In this document: positions 1 to 5,849 of the stretch, one piece after another
How the letters are laid out: every line of letters starts with the position of its first letter
Position numbering within the stretch: position 1 is the stretch's first letter
Source: Treponema sp. UBA4319
Lineage (GTDB): Bacteria > Spirochaetota > Spirochaetia > Treponematales > Treponemataceae
NCBI GenBank assembly: GCA_002393865.1
Contig: DGUD01000138.1
Coordinates: forward strand, 1 to 5,886
Length of the DNA: 5,886 nucleotides
Direction of reading: 5' to 3'
Notes under the pieces: generated by a model
Seen by the model: the letters and a program-made list of their open reading frames with translations, nothing else
What the model was told of the DNA's origin: nothing
Databases searched by the model: none
Position numbers and translations under genes: made by a program

Positions 1-285
1 AACAAGAAGGAGAACATCTACTGCTATTCCGAGGATGAGCGCGACAAGGCGCAGGCGCGCTTGGGAAAATCCGCCGAGACGTCCCGCTTCAAAGGACTCG
101 GTGAGATAAACCCTGACGAATTCCGCCAGTTCATCGAGCCTGAGACCATGCATCTGACGCCGGTGGAAATCAGCCAGCTCAAGCTGGTGCCCAAGCTGCT
201 CGGCTTCTACATGGGCAAGAATACCCCGGAGCGCCGCCAGTTCATCGAGAAGCATCTGCTTTCCAACGCAGATATCGACGCATAG
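1..285 (+). CDS. parE: Topoisomerase IV-type subunit B (ParE-like), C-terminal end, partial at left edge
   Basis: The reading frame is open from base 1 and ends at TAG (283-285), giving 94 C-terminal residues. The upstream codons (N-K-K-E-N-I-Y-C-Y-S) are in frame, so the gene enters from the left and no start lies in the window. The RFKGLGE motif (bases 85-105) is the hallmark at the end of the Toprim region of type IIA topoisomerase B subunits (GyrB/ParE). The tail that follows has the family-style MGKNTPERRQFI segment from base 211. In this family the B subunit carries the ATPase and the Toprim Mg2+-binding site and pairs with the A subunit to pass DNA duplexes through a double-strand break. 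The ParC-like gene follows after 12 bases, which supports ParE rather than GyrB, but the two cannot be fully separated from this fragment. The wording around KGLGEI resembles Bacteroidetes/Chlamydia/spirochaete ParE-like proteins more than E. coli ParE. Confidence 0.93.
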   Translation, partial: NKKENIYCYSEDERDKAQARLGKSAETSRFKGLGEINPDEFRQFIEPETMHLTPVEISQLKLVPKLLGFYMGKNTPERRQFIEKHLLSNADIDA

Positions 286-292
286 GGGAGGA
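284..292 (+). promoter_or_regulatory. Ribosome binding site for the GTG-started parC-like gene
   Basis: AGGGGAGGA overlaps the parE stop codon and lies 5 bases before the GTG at 298. This strong site supports the GTG start, which places the family-typical N-terminus (F-x-x-Y-A-S-Y-V-I-x-D-R-A-I-P) close to the beginning of the protein. Translation of the two subunits is probably coupled. Confidence 0.8.
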
Positions 293-297
293 TTACC

Positions 298-2232
298 GTG
301 GCTTTTGTCAAGAACCTTTTCGACAAGAATTTTATCGAATATGCGAGCTATGTCATCCGCGACCGTGCTATCCCCGACCTTGAGGACGGGCTGAAGCCTG
401 TCCAGCGCCGGATTCTGCACACGCTCTTTGAGATGGACGACGGCCGCTTCCAGAAGGTGGCGAATGTGGTCGGGCGTGTGATGAAATACCATCCCCACGG
501 GGACGCCTCCATCGGCGGCGCGCTCGTTGTGCTCGCGAACAAAGGAATTTTCATTGAGCGGCAGGGCAATTTCGGGAACCCGTTCACGGGGGACGGCGCG
601 TCTGCCCCCCGTTACATAGAATGCCGCATCCGCCCGCTCGCCAAAGAATTCCTTGTGACGAACCCCAAGGTCACGCACTACGTGCCGAACTATGACGGCC
701 GCAGCCAGGAGCCTGAGGTGTACCGCGCAAAGATTCCGGTCGCGCTCATCATCGGCGCAGAGGGCATTGCTGTCGGCATGAGCACAAAAATCCTGCCTTA
801 CAACATCCGCGAGGTGCTGGAGGCAGAGAAGCATGCGCTGCGCGGGGAGCCGTTCCAGATTTATCCTGACGTGCCCACCGGCGGGCTCATAGATGTGTCC
901 GGCTACAATGACGGAAACGGCAAGATTATCACCCGCGCAGTCTTTGACACCAGCGACGAGAAGAAAATCATCATCACCGAACTGCCGGTGGACTCCACGT
1001 CGGACAGCCTCCTGAATTCCATCGAGAATGCCTACAAGGCGGGCAAGATAAAGATAAGCTCCATCGATGACTACACGACTGACCACTGCCAGATAGAGAT
1101 AAAGCTTCCGCGCGGCGTGTACGCAAAGGATGTGGTGGACTCGCTGTATGCCTACACGGACTGCGAGAAGTCCATCTCCTGCCAGATGCTCGTCATCAGG
1201 GATAACATGCCACAGGTGATGACGGCGACGGCCATCATCCAGTACTATGCGAAAAAGCTTACGGCCATCATCAAGGACGAGCTTGAATATGAGCGCGGCA
1301 AACTGACCGAGGAGCTGCATGCGCGTACCTTGGAGCGCATTTTTATAGAGGAGCGCATCTACAAGAAGATTGAGCAGATGAAGACCGCGGAGGCCGTGGC
1401 TGCCGCCGTCAAAAAAGGCTTTGTTCCGTTCAAGGACGAGCTTGTCCGCGAGGTGACGGATGATGATGTCGAGCAGCTGCTCAAAATTCCTATCCGCCGC
1501 ATATCGCTGTTCGACATAAACAAGAACCGGGATGCCGTTGCGTCTATAAACAAGCAGCTTAAGGACATCAGCAAAAAGCTGCGCCACCTGACGGACTGCG
1601 CCGTCAGCTATCTTGACGGCATCCTTGCCAAATTTGGCCCGCAGGAGCTTGAGCGGCATACGCACATAGCGCAGTTCCATGCTGTTGATGTAAAGCATGT
1701 GGTAAAGCGCGATACGCCGCTCCGCTACGACGACAAGGGCTATCTCGGTACGGCGGTCAGCGGCGGCACGGAGCTGCTGCGGGTGACTCCCTTTGACCGC
1801 GTGTTCATCATGCGGCGGAGCGGCATCTACACAGTCTGCGATGTGCCCGACAAGCTCTTTGTTGATACGGGCCTGTGGTACTGCAATTATGCTGACAAAG
1901 AAATCATAAGCAATGTGCTGTTCACCGTCATATACCGCGACCCGCAGACAAAATGTGCCTACATAAAGCGCTGCCGTGTGAGCGGCTGGATTATGAACCG
2001 CGATTATTTTATTGCTCCTGAAGGAATGGAGGTGCTGCATGTGGACACAAGGCAGCGCTTCGGCTTTACGCTGCGCTATGAGAAGAAGCCCCGCGCAAAG
2101 CTTGTGCAGGAGCAGTTCAATGCCGCTGACTTTGAGGAGAAGGGGCTGAAGGCGAACGGTGTAAAGCTTTCCGCGCGGGAGACCGAATCCGTCGAGGCAG
2201 AGAGCGGAGATATGCAGCCTGCGCTCCTGTAG
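298..2232 (+). CDS. parC: Topoisomerase IV-type subunit A (ParC/GyrA family), short form
   Basis: This is the DNA-breaking and rejoining subunit of a type IIA topoisomerase, cytoplasmic, acting as a heterotetramer with the ParE-like subunit encoded upstream. The 644 residues contain the conserved N-terminal block (residues 14-40), the winged-helix motif KYHPHGD (63-69), the catalytic tyrosine Y106 in APRYIE with its preceding arginine R105, and GAEGIAVGMST (153-163) with the DNA-intercalating isoleucine equivalent I157. PTGGLIDV (193-200) and a long helical arm (about 320-450) follow. The C-terminal region (about 470-600) has pinwheel-blade-like segments around MRRSGIY and YIKRCRVSGW, but no GyrA-box (QRRGGRG-like). 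It is much shorter than in E. coli GyrA (875) or ParC (752), which favours a topoisomerase IV role over supercoiling. The last roughly 45 residues are acidic and low in conservation signals. At the positions of E. coli GyrA S83 and D87 it has A70 and G74. The family is certain; ParC rather than GyrA is likely. Confidence 0.95.
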   Translation: MAFVKNLFDKNFIEYASYVIRDRAIPDLEDGLKPVQRRILHTLFEMDDGRFQKVANVVGRVMKYHPHGDASIGGALVVLANKGIFIERQGNFGNPFTGDGASAPRYIECRIRPLAKEFLVTNPKVTHYVPNYDGRSQEPEVYRAKIPVALIIGAEGIAVGMSTKILPYNIREVLEAEKHALRGEPFQIYPDVPTGGLIDVSGYNDGNGKIITRAVFDTSDEKKIIITELPVDSTSDSLLNSIENAYKAGKIKISSIDDYTTDHCQIEIKLPRGVYAKDVVDSLYAYTDCEKSISCQMLVIRDNMPQVMTATAIIQYYAKKLTAIIKDELEYERGKLTEELHARTLERIFIEERIYKKIEQMKTAEAVAAAVKKGFVPFKDELVREVTDDDVEQLLKIPIRRISLFDINKNRDAVASINKQLKDISKKLRHLTDCAVSYLDGILAKFGPQELERHTHIAQFHAVDVKHVVKRDTPLRYDDKGYLGTAVSGGTELLRVTPFDRVFIMRRSGIYTVCDVPDKLFVDTGLWYCNYADKEIISNVLFTVIYRDPQTKCAYIKRCRVSGWIMNRDYFIAPEGMEVLHVDTRQRFGFTLRYEKKPRAKLVQEQFNAADFEEKGLKANGVKLSARETESVEAESGDMQPALL

Positions 2233-2233
2233 C

Positions 2234-2242
2234 AGGAAAGGA
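2234..2242 (+). promoter_or_regulatory. Ribosome binding site for the membrane protein gene
   Basis: AGGAAAGGA begins one base after the parC-like stop codon and ends 9 bases before the ATG at 2252. It favours this start over the nearest in-frame downstream ATG (codon 12). The ATG at 2242 is out of frame. Confidence 0.6.
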
Positions 2243-2251
2243 TGATTCGAG

Positions 2252-3175
2252 ATGAACAGAACTGCTAAGCCTGATTACAAATTCATGCATGTGATTCTGA
2301 ACCAGTGCCTGCGCCTGAACATGGGCAAGGCCGTGTTCTCCGTGCTTTTCTACATACTTATCATGCTGCTGCTGTTGGGGCTGGTCGTCATGCCTGCGGT
2401 CTCGGTAGGGGAGGGCGAAGGTCTTTCCCCGGAATCAGGGATAGCACAGCTGCTCTTTCCGCTGCTGTTTTGTGTTGCCGCGATTGTGCTGCTCAAGATG
2501 CTTTCGTATGGCCTGACGGTTATCATGAGCCGCATGGTGGAAAAGAAGCACGTGACAATCGGCTATTTGTTCTTTGGATTCAGGAAAGGCGCCTGGCGTA
2601 TCCTGCGGGCAGGGCTGGTGTATGCGGTGGCATATCTTGCCGTCGCCCTCATCGTTTCTCTGCTTATCCTCTTGTTCGGGCCGCAGCTGAACCAGCTCTT
2701 CCCGCCGGAAAAAATCCCGAAGGAAGCTGTGCTTGTGCTGCTGTCGCTCGCTTCGCTGATTCCTGTCGCCCTCCTGCACCTGCCGTTCTCGTTTTTGTGG
2801 CCGCTCATGTACAAGGAGCCGGAGCTTGGTGTCTTTGCCTCTTTTGCAAAGGCATTCAGGCGCATGCGGGGGCATTTCTTTCATTTCATCGGCTTTGAGC
2901 TCTATGCGGGCGGCAAGGATCTGATAGCGATGCTTGTCCTGCAAGGGCTGCTGCTCGTTATGCCGCAGGGAGAATCCGTTCCGCATTCCTTGCAGGCACT
3001 GCAGAGCGTGCTTGGCTTTGCTGCCCTTGTCGAGGAATACCGAACGATTGTCCGCCTGTGCATGGCGCTTTCCCTGTACTACGACACGCTTGTCGGCGTT
3101 ATCCGCCCCTTAAAGGAAGCGGAGCCGCCTGCGCCTGTAAGCGATGCCGCGCCCGCAAAGGACATGCCTGAATGA
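2252..3175 (+). CDS. Unrecognised polytopic membrane protein
   Basis: I do not recognise this 307-residue protein. It is strongly hydrophobic, with clear membrane-segment candidates at residues 27-50, 66-92, 117-143 and 158-186, and weaker ones near 222-238 and 265-285. Positively charged loops (SRMVEKKH at 93-100, FRKGAWR at 110-116, AFRRMRGH at 201-208) lie between segments and suggest cytoplasmic faces. A Pro/Ala-rich hydrophilic tail (about 287-307) ends the protein. There is no signal peptide, ATP-binding motif or obvious catalytic motif. The loop-helix style and the late Y-Y-D motif (276-278) weakly recall DUF975-type bacterial integral membrane proteins, but that is only an impression. 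It starts 19 bases after the parC-like stop and its own stop overlaps the next start (ATGA), so it is co-transcribed and probably translationally coupled with the yigZ-like gene. A long overlapping open frame at 2305-2898 is a shadow. Confidence 0.85.
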   Translation: MNRTAKPDYKFMHVILNQCLRLNMGKAVFSVLFYILIMLLLLGLVVMPAVSVGEGEGLSPESGIAQLLFPLLFCVAAIVLLKMLSYGLTVIMSRMVEKKHVTIGYLFFGFRKGAWRILRAGLVYAVAYLAVALIVSLLILLFGPQLNQLFPPEKIPKEAVLVLLSLASLIPVALLHLPFSFLWPLMYKEPELGVFASFAKAFRRMRGHFFHFIGFELYAGGKDLIAMLVLQGLLLVMPQGESVPHSLQALQSVLGFAALVEEYRTIVRLCMALSLYYDTLVGVIRPLKEAEPPAPVSDAAPAKDMPE

Positions 3176-3774
3176 ATGTGCTGCTGGATTATGCGCGGGC
3201 AGAGCAGGTCGTCAGGAATTCCCGCTTTATCGCGGAGGTTTTTCCCGTAAGCACGCAGGCGCTTGCCAGAGATACGTTACGGGACGTAAAGCTCCGCTAC
3301 AAGGACGCGGCCCATGTCGTGCACGCCTTTGTTACCGGGGCTCAGGGCGAGACGAACGGCATGAGCGATGACGGCGAGCCGGGAGGAACTGCGGGGCGGC
3401 CGGTACTGGATGTGCTGCGTGGCAGCGGGATAACGAATATCCTGCTGACTGTGACGCGCTACTTTGGCGGGACATTGCTCGGAACCGGCGGGCTTGTACG
3501 TGCGTACGGGGATTCGGCAAAGCAGGTGCTTGCCGTGTGCCGCAGCGAGCCGTTCGTTGCGAAGCAGCATATTTCTTTTTCTGCGGACTACCCTGTGTAT
3601 GAGGCCGTGCGGCGGCGCTACGAGCAGTACCATGTCTCCGCGCTGACAGAGTCCTACGGTGCCGCAGTGACGGTACATGCAGACATTTGGGCTGAAGAGG
3701 CAGCTGCCTTTGCCGCCGACGTAAAGAATATGAGCAAAGGAAAAACGGAGGTTCAGATAACACCATGCATTTGA
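3172..3774 (+). CDS. yigZ: YigZ/IMPACT (UPF0029) family protein
   Basis: The 200 residues match the usual length of bacterial YigZ-type proteins. The N-terminal IMPACT domain shows SRFIAEV (17-23), DAAHVVHAF (45-53), the hallmark SDDGEPGGTAGRP (65-77) and TRYFGGTLLGTGGLVRAY (95-112). A smaller C-terminal domain of the DUF1949 type follows (about 125-195), with poorer conservation as is normal. Eukaryotic IMPACT proteins act on the Gcn2 translation-control pathway. The role of bacterial YigZ is not well settled; nucleic-acid or ribosome association has been proposed from structure, and I would not assign more. The ATG overlaps the preceding stop by 4 bases (ATGA), with AAGGA (3157-3161) 10 bases upstream, which supports this start. 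The gene end overlaps the next gene by 10 bases. Confidence 0.93.
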   Translation: MNVLLDYARAEQVVRNSRFIAEVFPVSTQALARDTLRDVKLRYKDAAHVVHAFVTGAQGETNGMSDDGEPGGTAGRPVLDVLRGSGITNILLTVTRYFGGTLLGTGGLVRAYGDSAKQVLAVCRSEPFVAKQHISFSADYPVYEAVRRRYEQYHVSALTESYGAAVTVHADIWAEEAAAFAADVKNMSKGKTEVQITPCI

Positions 3775-4544
3775 TTTTCATCAGGCACGGAGATCCTGAT
3801 TACAAGAACAACACGGTGACGGAGAAAGGTGCCCGTGAGTCCGCCTATCTTGCGGAGCGCATCGCTGGCTGGGACGTCACCGATTTTTATGTGTCCCCGT
3901 ACGGCCGCGCGCAGGATACGCTGAAACCCGCGCTTCTTAAAATGGAGCGCACTGCGGTCACGCTTCCATGGCTCCGGGAATTCGACCATCATGTCATTGA
4001 CCCCGTGAGCGGCAAAGAGCGTTCCTGCTGCTGGGACTGGATGCCCCGCTATTATTACAAGGAGAACAAATTCTTTGACAGGAAACGCTGGTTCGCTGCC
4101 AAGCCGCTGCGGCAAAAGGACATAGAAAGCCGCTACCGGGAAGTCTGCGACGGCTTTGACGCGCTGCTGGCGCAATACGACTATACCCGCGATTCCCGCC
4201 ATACCGCTATCTATAACTGCCTGCCGCACCTGACTGATGAGGAGGCCGCCGTTGATACCCATCTGCTTGCCCAGCAGAAAAACCTTGACGGCAAGAACCT
4301 TGTCTTTGTCTGCCACCTCGGCGTTATGTTCGCTATTATCGCGCACCTGACGGGAATGAGCCCCGTCCAGCTCTGGCAGGGCTGCTACGTGGCGCCGACA
4401 TCTGTGACCGTTCTTGGCGCAGAGGAACGGGTGCCGGGCGAGGTCGTGTTCCGGGTGCAGCAGTTCGGCGATGTCCGCCACCTGTATGCGCACGGCGAGC
4501 CGGCGTCTGCCTGCGGATTTTTCGGGAACATATTTGATTTATAA
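3765..4544 (+). CDS. Histidine phosphatase superfamily protein (phosphoglycerate-mutase-like)
   Basis: This 259-residue cytoplasmic protein belongs to the histidine phosphatase (branch 1) superfamily, which hydrolyses or transfers phosphate through a phosphohistidine. The RHG motif is at residues 7-9 (nucleophile H8). The second phosphate-binding arginine is R48 in SPYGRAQDT (44-52). E72 in WLREFD is the likely proton donor. The second catalytic histidine is H184 in VCHLGV, where most members have SHGG. The stretch between E72 and H184 is long and rich in Trp, Tyr and Phe (about 89-110, WDWMPRYYYKENKFF), as in a larger subgroup of the family, and may form a substrate lid. The substrate cannot be inferred. 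RHG six residues after the initiator Met is the usual geometry and fixes the start. GGAGG (3747-3751) lies 13 bases upstream, rather far, so translation is probably also coupled to the overlapping yigZ-like gene. The opposite-strand open frame at 3753-4493 is a shadow. Confidence 0.9.
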   Translation: MHLIFIRHGDPDYKNNTVTEKGARESAYLAERIAGWDVTDFYVSPYGRAQDTLKPALLKMERTAVTLPWLREFDHHVIDPVSGKERSCCWDWMPRYYYKENKFFDRKRWFAAKPLRQKDIESRYREVCDGFDALLAQYDYTRDSRHTAIYNCLPHLTDEEAAVDTHLLAQQKNLDGKNLVFVCHLGVMFAIIAHLTGMSPVQLWQGCYVAPTSVTVLGAEERVPGEVVFRVQQFGDVRHLYAHGEPASACGFFGNIFDL

Positions 4545-4561
4545 CATTTCTGTGTTATAAT
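4534..4561 (+). promoter_or_regulatory. Sigma-70-type promoter for the lipoprotein gene (extended -10)
   Basis: TTGATT (4534-4539) and a perfect TATAAT (4556-4561) are separated by 16 bases. TG at 4553-4554 sits one base before the -10, giving an extended -10. Transcription would start about 7 bases after the -10, near 4567-4569, which coincides with the lipoprotein ATG at 4569. The -35 overlaps the last codons of the phosphatase gene. The surroundings are markedly more AT-rich than the rest of the window. Confidence 0.75.
4539..4560. repeat. Perfect 8-base inverted repeat over the promoter core (candidate operator)
   Basis: TTATAACA-N6-TGTTATAA, with arms at 4539-4546 and 4553-4560. It starts at the last base of the -35, contains the phosphatase stop codon (TAA, 4542-4544), fills the promoter spacer and covers five bases of the -10. 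The position suits a repressor site. As RNA it would be a weak AT-rich hairpin without a following U-run, so a terminator is less likely. No transcription factor family is recognised. Confidence 0.55.
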
Positions 4562-4568
4562 AGACGAT

Positions 4569-5303
4569 ATGGATAAACGATTTTTTGTGCCCTGCCTGCT
4601 CTGTGCGGGGCTTGCTTTTTCTTCGCTGTTTTTTTCTTGCCGTTCGCTGCCATCTTCCCCGGCGGCTCCCTCTTCTGCATATACGGTAAAAACCGTAAAA
4701 GAAAATCTTTCCTATGTGGAATCCGATATAGCCTATCCTTCGTTTGAGGGAATAGGAGCGCTGGATGCCGCGGTAAAAGACGCCGTGCTCACAAACTATA
4801 ATTCCTTCAAGGTGCTTGCCCGGAAGAACTGGACGGATCTGGATGCCTACCGCCGCGAGGAGCCCGGTGCGGGCGGTGTGACACCCCCGTTTGAGTACAA
4901 CGTGCAGCACAAGGTGTTCCGCGGCAAGCGTTTTGTCAGCGTGCTCCTTACGTCCTATGAATACGACGGTGGCGCCCACGGGAATACGACGCTGAGAAGC
5001 TTTACCTATGATGTGGAGTCGGGTAAAATTATTCCGCTTACCGAGGCTTCCGCTCTGTCGTATGCGCAGCTTTCAGCCCTGTGCCGCCAGAAGCTTGTCG
5101 CTGCCCTCGTCGATGCTGATGCGAGCCTTTCGTCGGAGCAGCGTCGGCTCCTTACGGCCATGATTGACAGCGGGACTGCTGCCGACGCAGAGCATTTCTC
5201 CTGCTTTACGATTGACGGAAAGACGATTACCGTCTACTTTGAGCCGTATGCGGTGGCTCCCTATGCATACGGTACGCAGACAGTGCAGCTGCCGCTTCCC
5301 TGA
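4569..5303 (+). CDS. Lipoprotein with PdaC/RsiV-type (DUF4163 + DUF3298) domains
   Basis: This 244-residue protein has a lipoprotein signal peptide: K3-R4, a hydrophobic core at 5-22, and Cys24 in SLFFSC. The bulky Phe at -3 fits the relaxed spirochaetal lipobox better than the strict one. The mature part starts with a Ser/Pro-rich linker (25-37). A DUF4163-like region follows (about 38-130), then a DUF3298/RsiV-like domain with YDGGAHGN (132-139), FTYDVESGKIIPL (145-157), HFSCFTIDG (209-217) and YFEPYAVAPYAYG (223-235). These domains occur in RsiV, the lysozyme-sensing anti-sigma factor of Bacillus, and near PdaC peptidoglycan deacetylase. Here there is no anti-sigma segment, no membrane-spanning helix beyond the signal peptide and no catalytic deacetylase domain. 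A cell-envelope, possibly glycan-binding, role is an inference. The ATG directly follows a strong promoter with no ribosome binding site. Codon 1 is preferred because the positively charged n-region depends on it. Confidence 0.88.
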   Translation: MDKRFFVPCLLCAGLAFSSLFFSCRSLPSSPAAPSSAYTVKTVKENLSYVESDIAYPSFEGIGALDAAVKDAVLTNYNSFKVLARKNWTDLDAYRREEPGAGGVTPPFEYNVQHKVFRGKRFVSVLLTSYEYDGGAHGNTTLRSFTYDVESGKIIPLTEASALSYAQLSALCRQKLVAALVDADASLSSEQRRLLTAMIDSGTAADAEHFSCFTIDGKTITVYFEPYAVAPYAYGTQTVQLPLP

Positions 5304-5315
5304 TTCGCGCGGAAG

Positions 5316-5344
5316 GCAGCCCTCCGCTGCGTGCGGCCGGCTGC
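5316..5344. terminator. GC-rich hairpin between convergent genes (possible bidirectional terminator)
   Basis: GCAGCC (5316-5321) pairs with GGCTGC (5339-5344). After a 2/2 internal loop, CCGC (5324-5327) pairs with GCGG (5333-5336) around a 5-base loop. It lies in the 49-base gap between the lipoprotein stop and the stop of the opposite-strand PH gene, where a shared terminator is expected. Neither side has a proper T-run (only ATTCTATTT beyond the + strand side), so termination efficiency is uncertain. An overlapping alternative stem, GCGGAAGG with CCCTCCGC (one mismatch), is also possible. Confidence 0.45.
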
Positions 5345-5352
5345 GTCGCATT

Positions 5353-5736
5353 CTATTTGAGCACGTATGCCGATATGATTTTTCCGATGCGGCAGATATC
5401 CACGTTGCCTTTGAATTCAAATTGCGCGGTAAAACCGTTGGCATACTGGATGAACAGCTCCGTATCCGGAAAAATCTCCATGAATCCCTGCGTCTGAATC
5501 TCAAAGAACTGAATGGTGGAGTAGGGCAGGGTGGAGAAGGACTTCCGCTTGCCGGTTATGCCCTGCACGTCTATAGAGATGATACGCTTGTTCGTGAACA
5601 CCACCTGGTCGCGGACGGTCTTGAATGCCTCCAGAATGCTCTCCCCGTCGATGAGGAATGCCTGCACTTCGTTTTTCACTTCGGAAACATCAATCGGTTT
5701 AAGGTTGAATACGGAGTCTTTGTTGAAATTTACCAT
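5353..5736 (-). CDS. Bacterial PH-domain protein (bPH_1, YozO-like)
   Basis: This 127-residue soluble protein consists almost entirely of one bacterial pleckstrin-homology-like domain of the YozO/PF08000 type. Diagnostic stretches are RDQVVFTNKRIISIDVQGI (42-60) followed by TGK (61-63), LPYSTIQFFEI (70-80) and the D-T-E-L-F-I strand (91-96). A short polar N-terminus (1-20) precedes it. There is no signal peptide or membrane segment, so it is probably cytoplasmic. The biochemical role of these bacterial PH domains is unknown; many seem to be small oligomeric or scaffold-like proteins. The start at 5736 is chosen over an in-frame ATG at 5793 because AAGGAGG lies 6 bases upstream and the extra 19 residues (His/Arg-rich) would be translated leader and ribosome-site sequence. 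It is transcribed alone, converging on the lipoprotein gene. Confidence 0.9.
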   Translation of the reverse strand: MVNFNKDSVFNLKPIDVSEVKNEVQAFLIDGESILEAFKTVRDQVVFTNKRIISIDVQGITGKRKSFSTLPYSTIQFFEIQTQGFMEIFPDTELFIQYANGFTAQFEFKGNVDICRIGKIISAYVLK

Positions 5737-5742
5737 GTCTTG

Positions 5743-5749
5743 CCTCCTT
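5743..5749 (-). promoter_or_regulatory. Ribosome binding site fixing the PH-domain gene start
   Basis: AAGGAGG on the minus strand, 6 bases before the ATG at 5736. It is a near-perfect anti-16S match and settles the start against the longer alternative at 5793. Confidence 0.85.
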
Positions 5750-5762
5750 GCGGCAGAGCCGC
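5750..5762 (-). repeat. Small hairpin abutting the ribosome binding site in the PH gene leader
   Basis: GCGGC (5762-5758 on the minus strand) pairs with GCCGC (5754-5750) around a 3-base loop, ending immediately next to AAGGAGG. A second small stem, TGGCG-CACA-CGCCA, lies further up the same leader. They may structure the roughly 78-base leader. No known riboswitch is recognised and the leader is too short for most classes. Confidence 0.4.
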
Positions 5763-5820
5763 GGCCGTGGTGACAGTGTGGCGTGTGCGCCATCAGCCTG
5801 TATTCCCGGCCTTGCCCCGT

Positions 5821-5849
5821 AGTATACAGAAGGAAGCCTCCTTATGCAA
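5821..5849 (-). promoter_or_regulatory. Probable promoter of the PH-domain gene
   Basis: On the minus strand, TTGCAT (5849-5844) and TATACT (5826-5821) are 17 bases apart. The -10 matches the sigma-70 consensus at five of six positions and the -35 at three of six. The start site would be near 5814, giving a leader of about 78 bases. The spacer contains AAGGA-N4-TCCTT, a short inverted repeat that could be an operator or chance. Confidence 0.55.

Noticed and set aside
2305..2898. 197-codon + strand frame inside the membrane protein gene
   Set aside because: The translation is Cys/His/Arg/Ala-rich without motifs, as expected from an off-frame reading. The 2252-3175 frame has clear membrane segments, a ribosome binding site and an ATGA junction.
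3753..4493. Long minus-strand open frame (246 codons) antisense to the phosphatase gene
   Set aside because: The + strand carries a complete histidine phosphatase with catalytic motifs in order. The antisense translation shows no recognisable domain, and long antisense frames are common in GC-rich genes.
4539..4560. The AT-rich palindrome as the terminator of the topoisomerase operon
   Set aside because: The stem would be almost all A-U pairs, with no following U-run, and it sits inside a promoter. An operator or chance symmetry is more plausible.
5073..5504. 143-codon minus-strand frame across the 3' ends of the lipoprotein and PH genes
   Set aside because: It overlaps two well-supported genes and the hairpin between them, is Arg/Ser-rich and has no recognisable motif.
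5737..5793. N-terminal extension of the PH-domain protein from the ATG at 5793
   Set aside because: The extension would include the AAGGAGG ribosome binding site as codons, is His/Arg-rich and lies outside the domain. The ATG at 5736 has ideal spacing.
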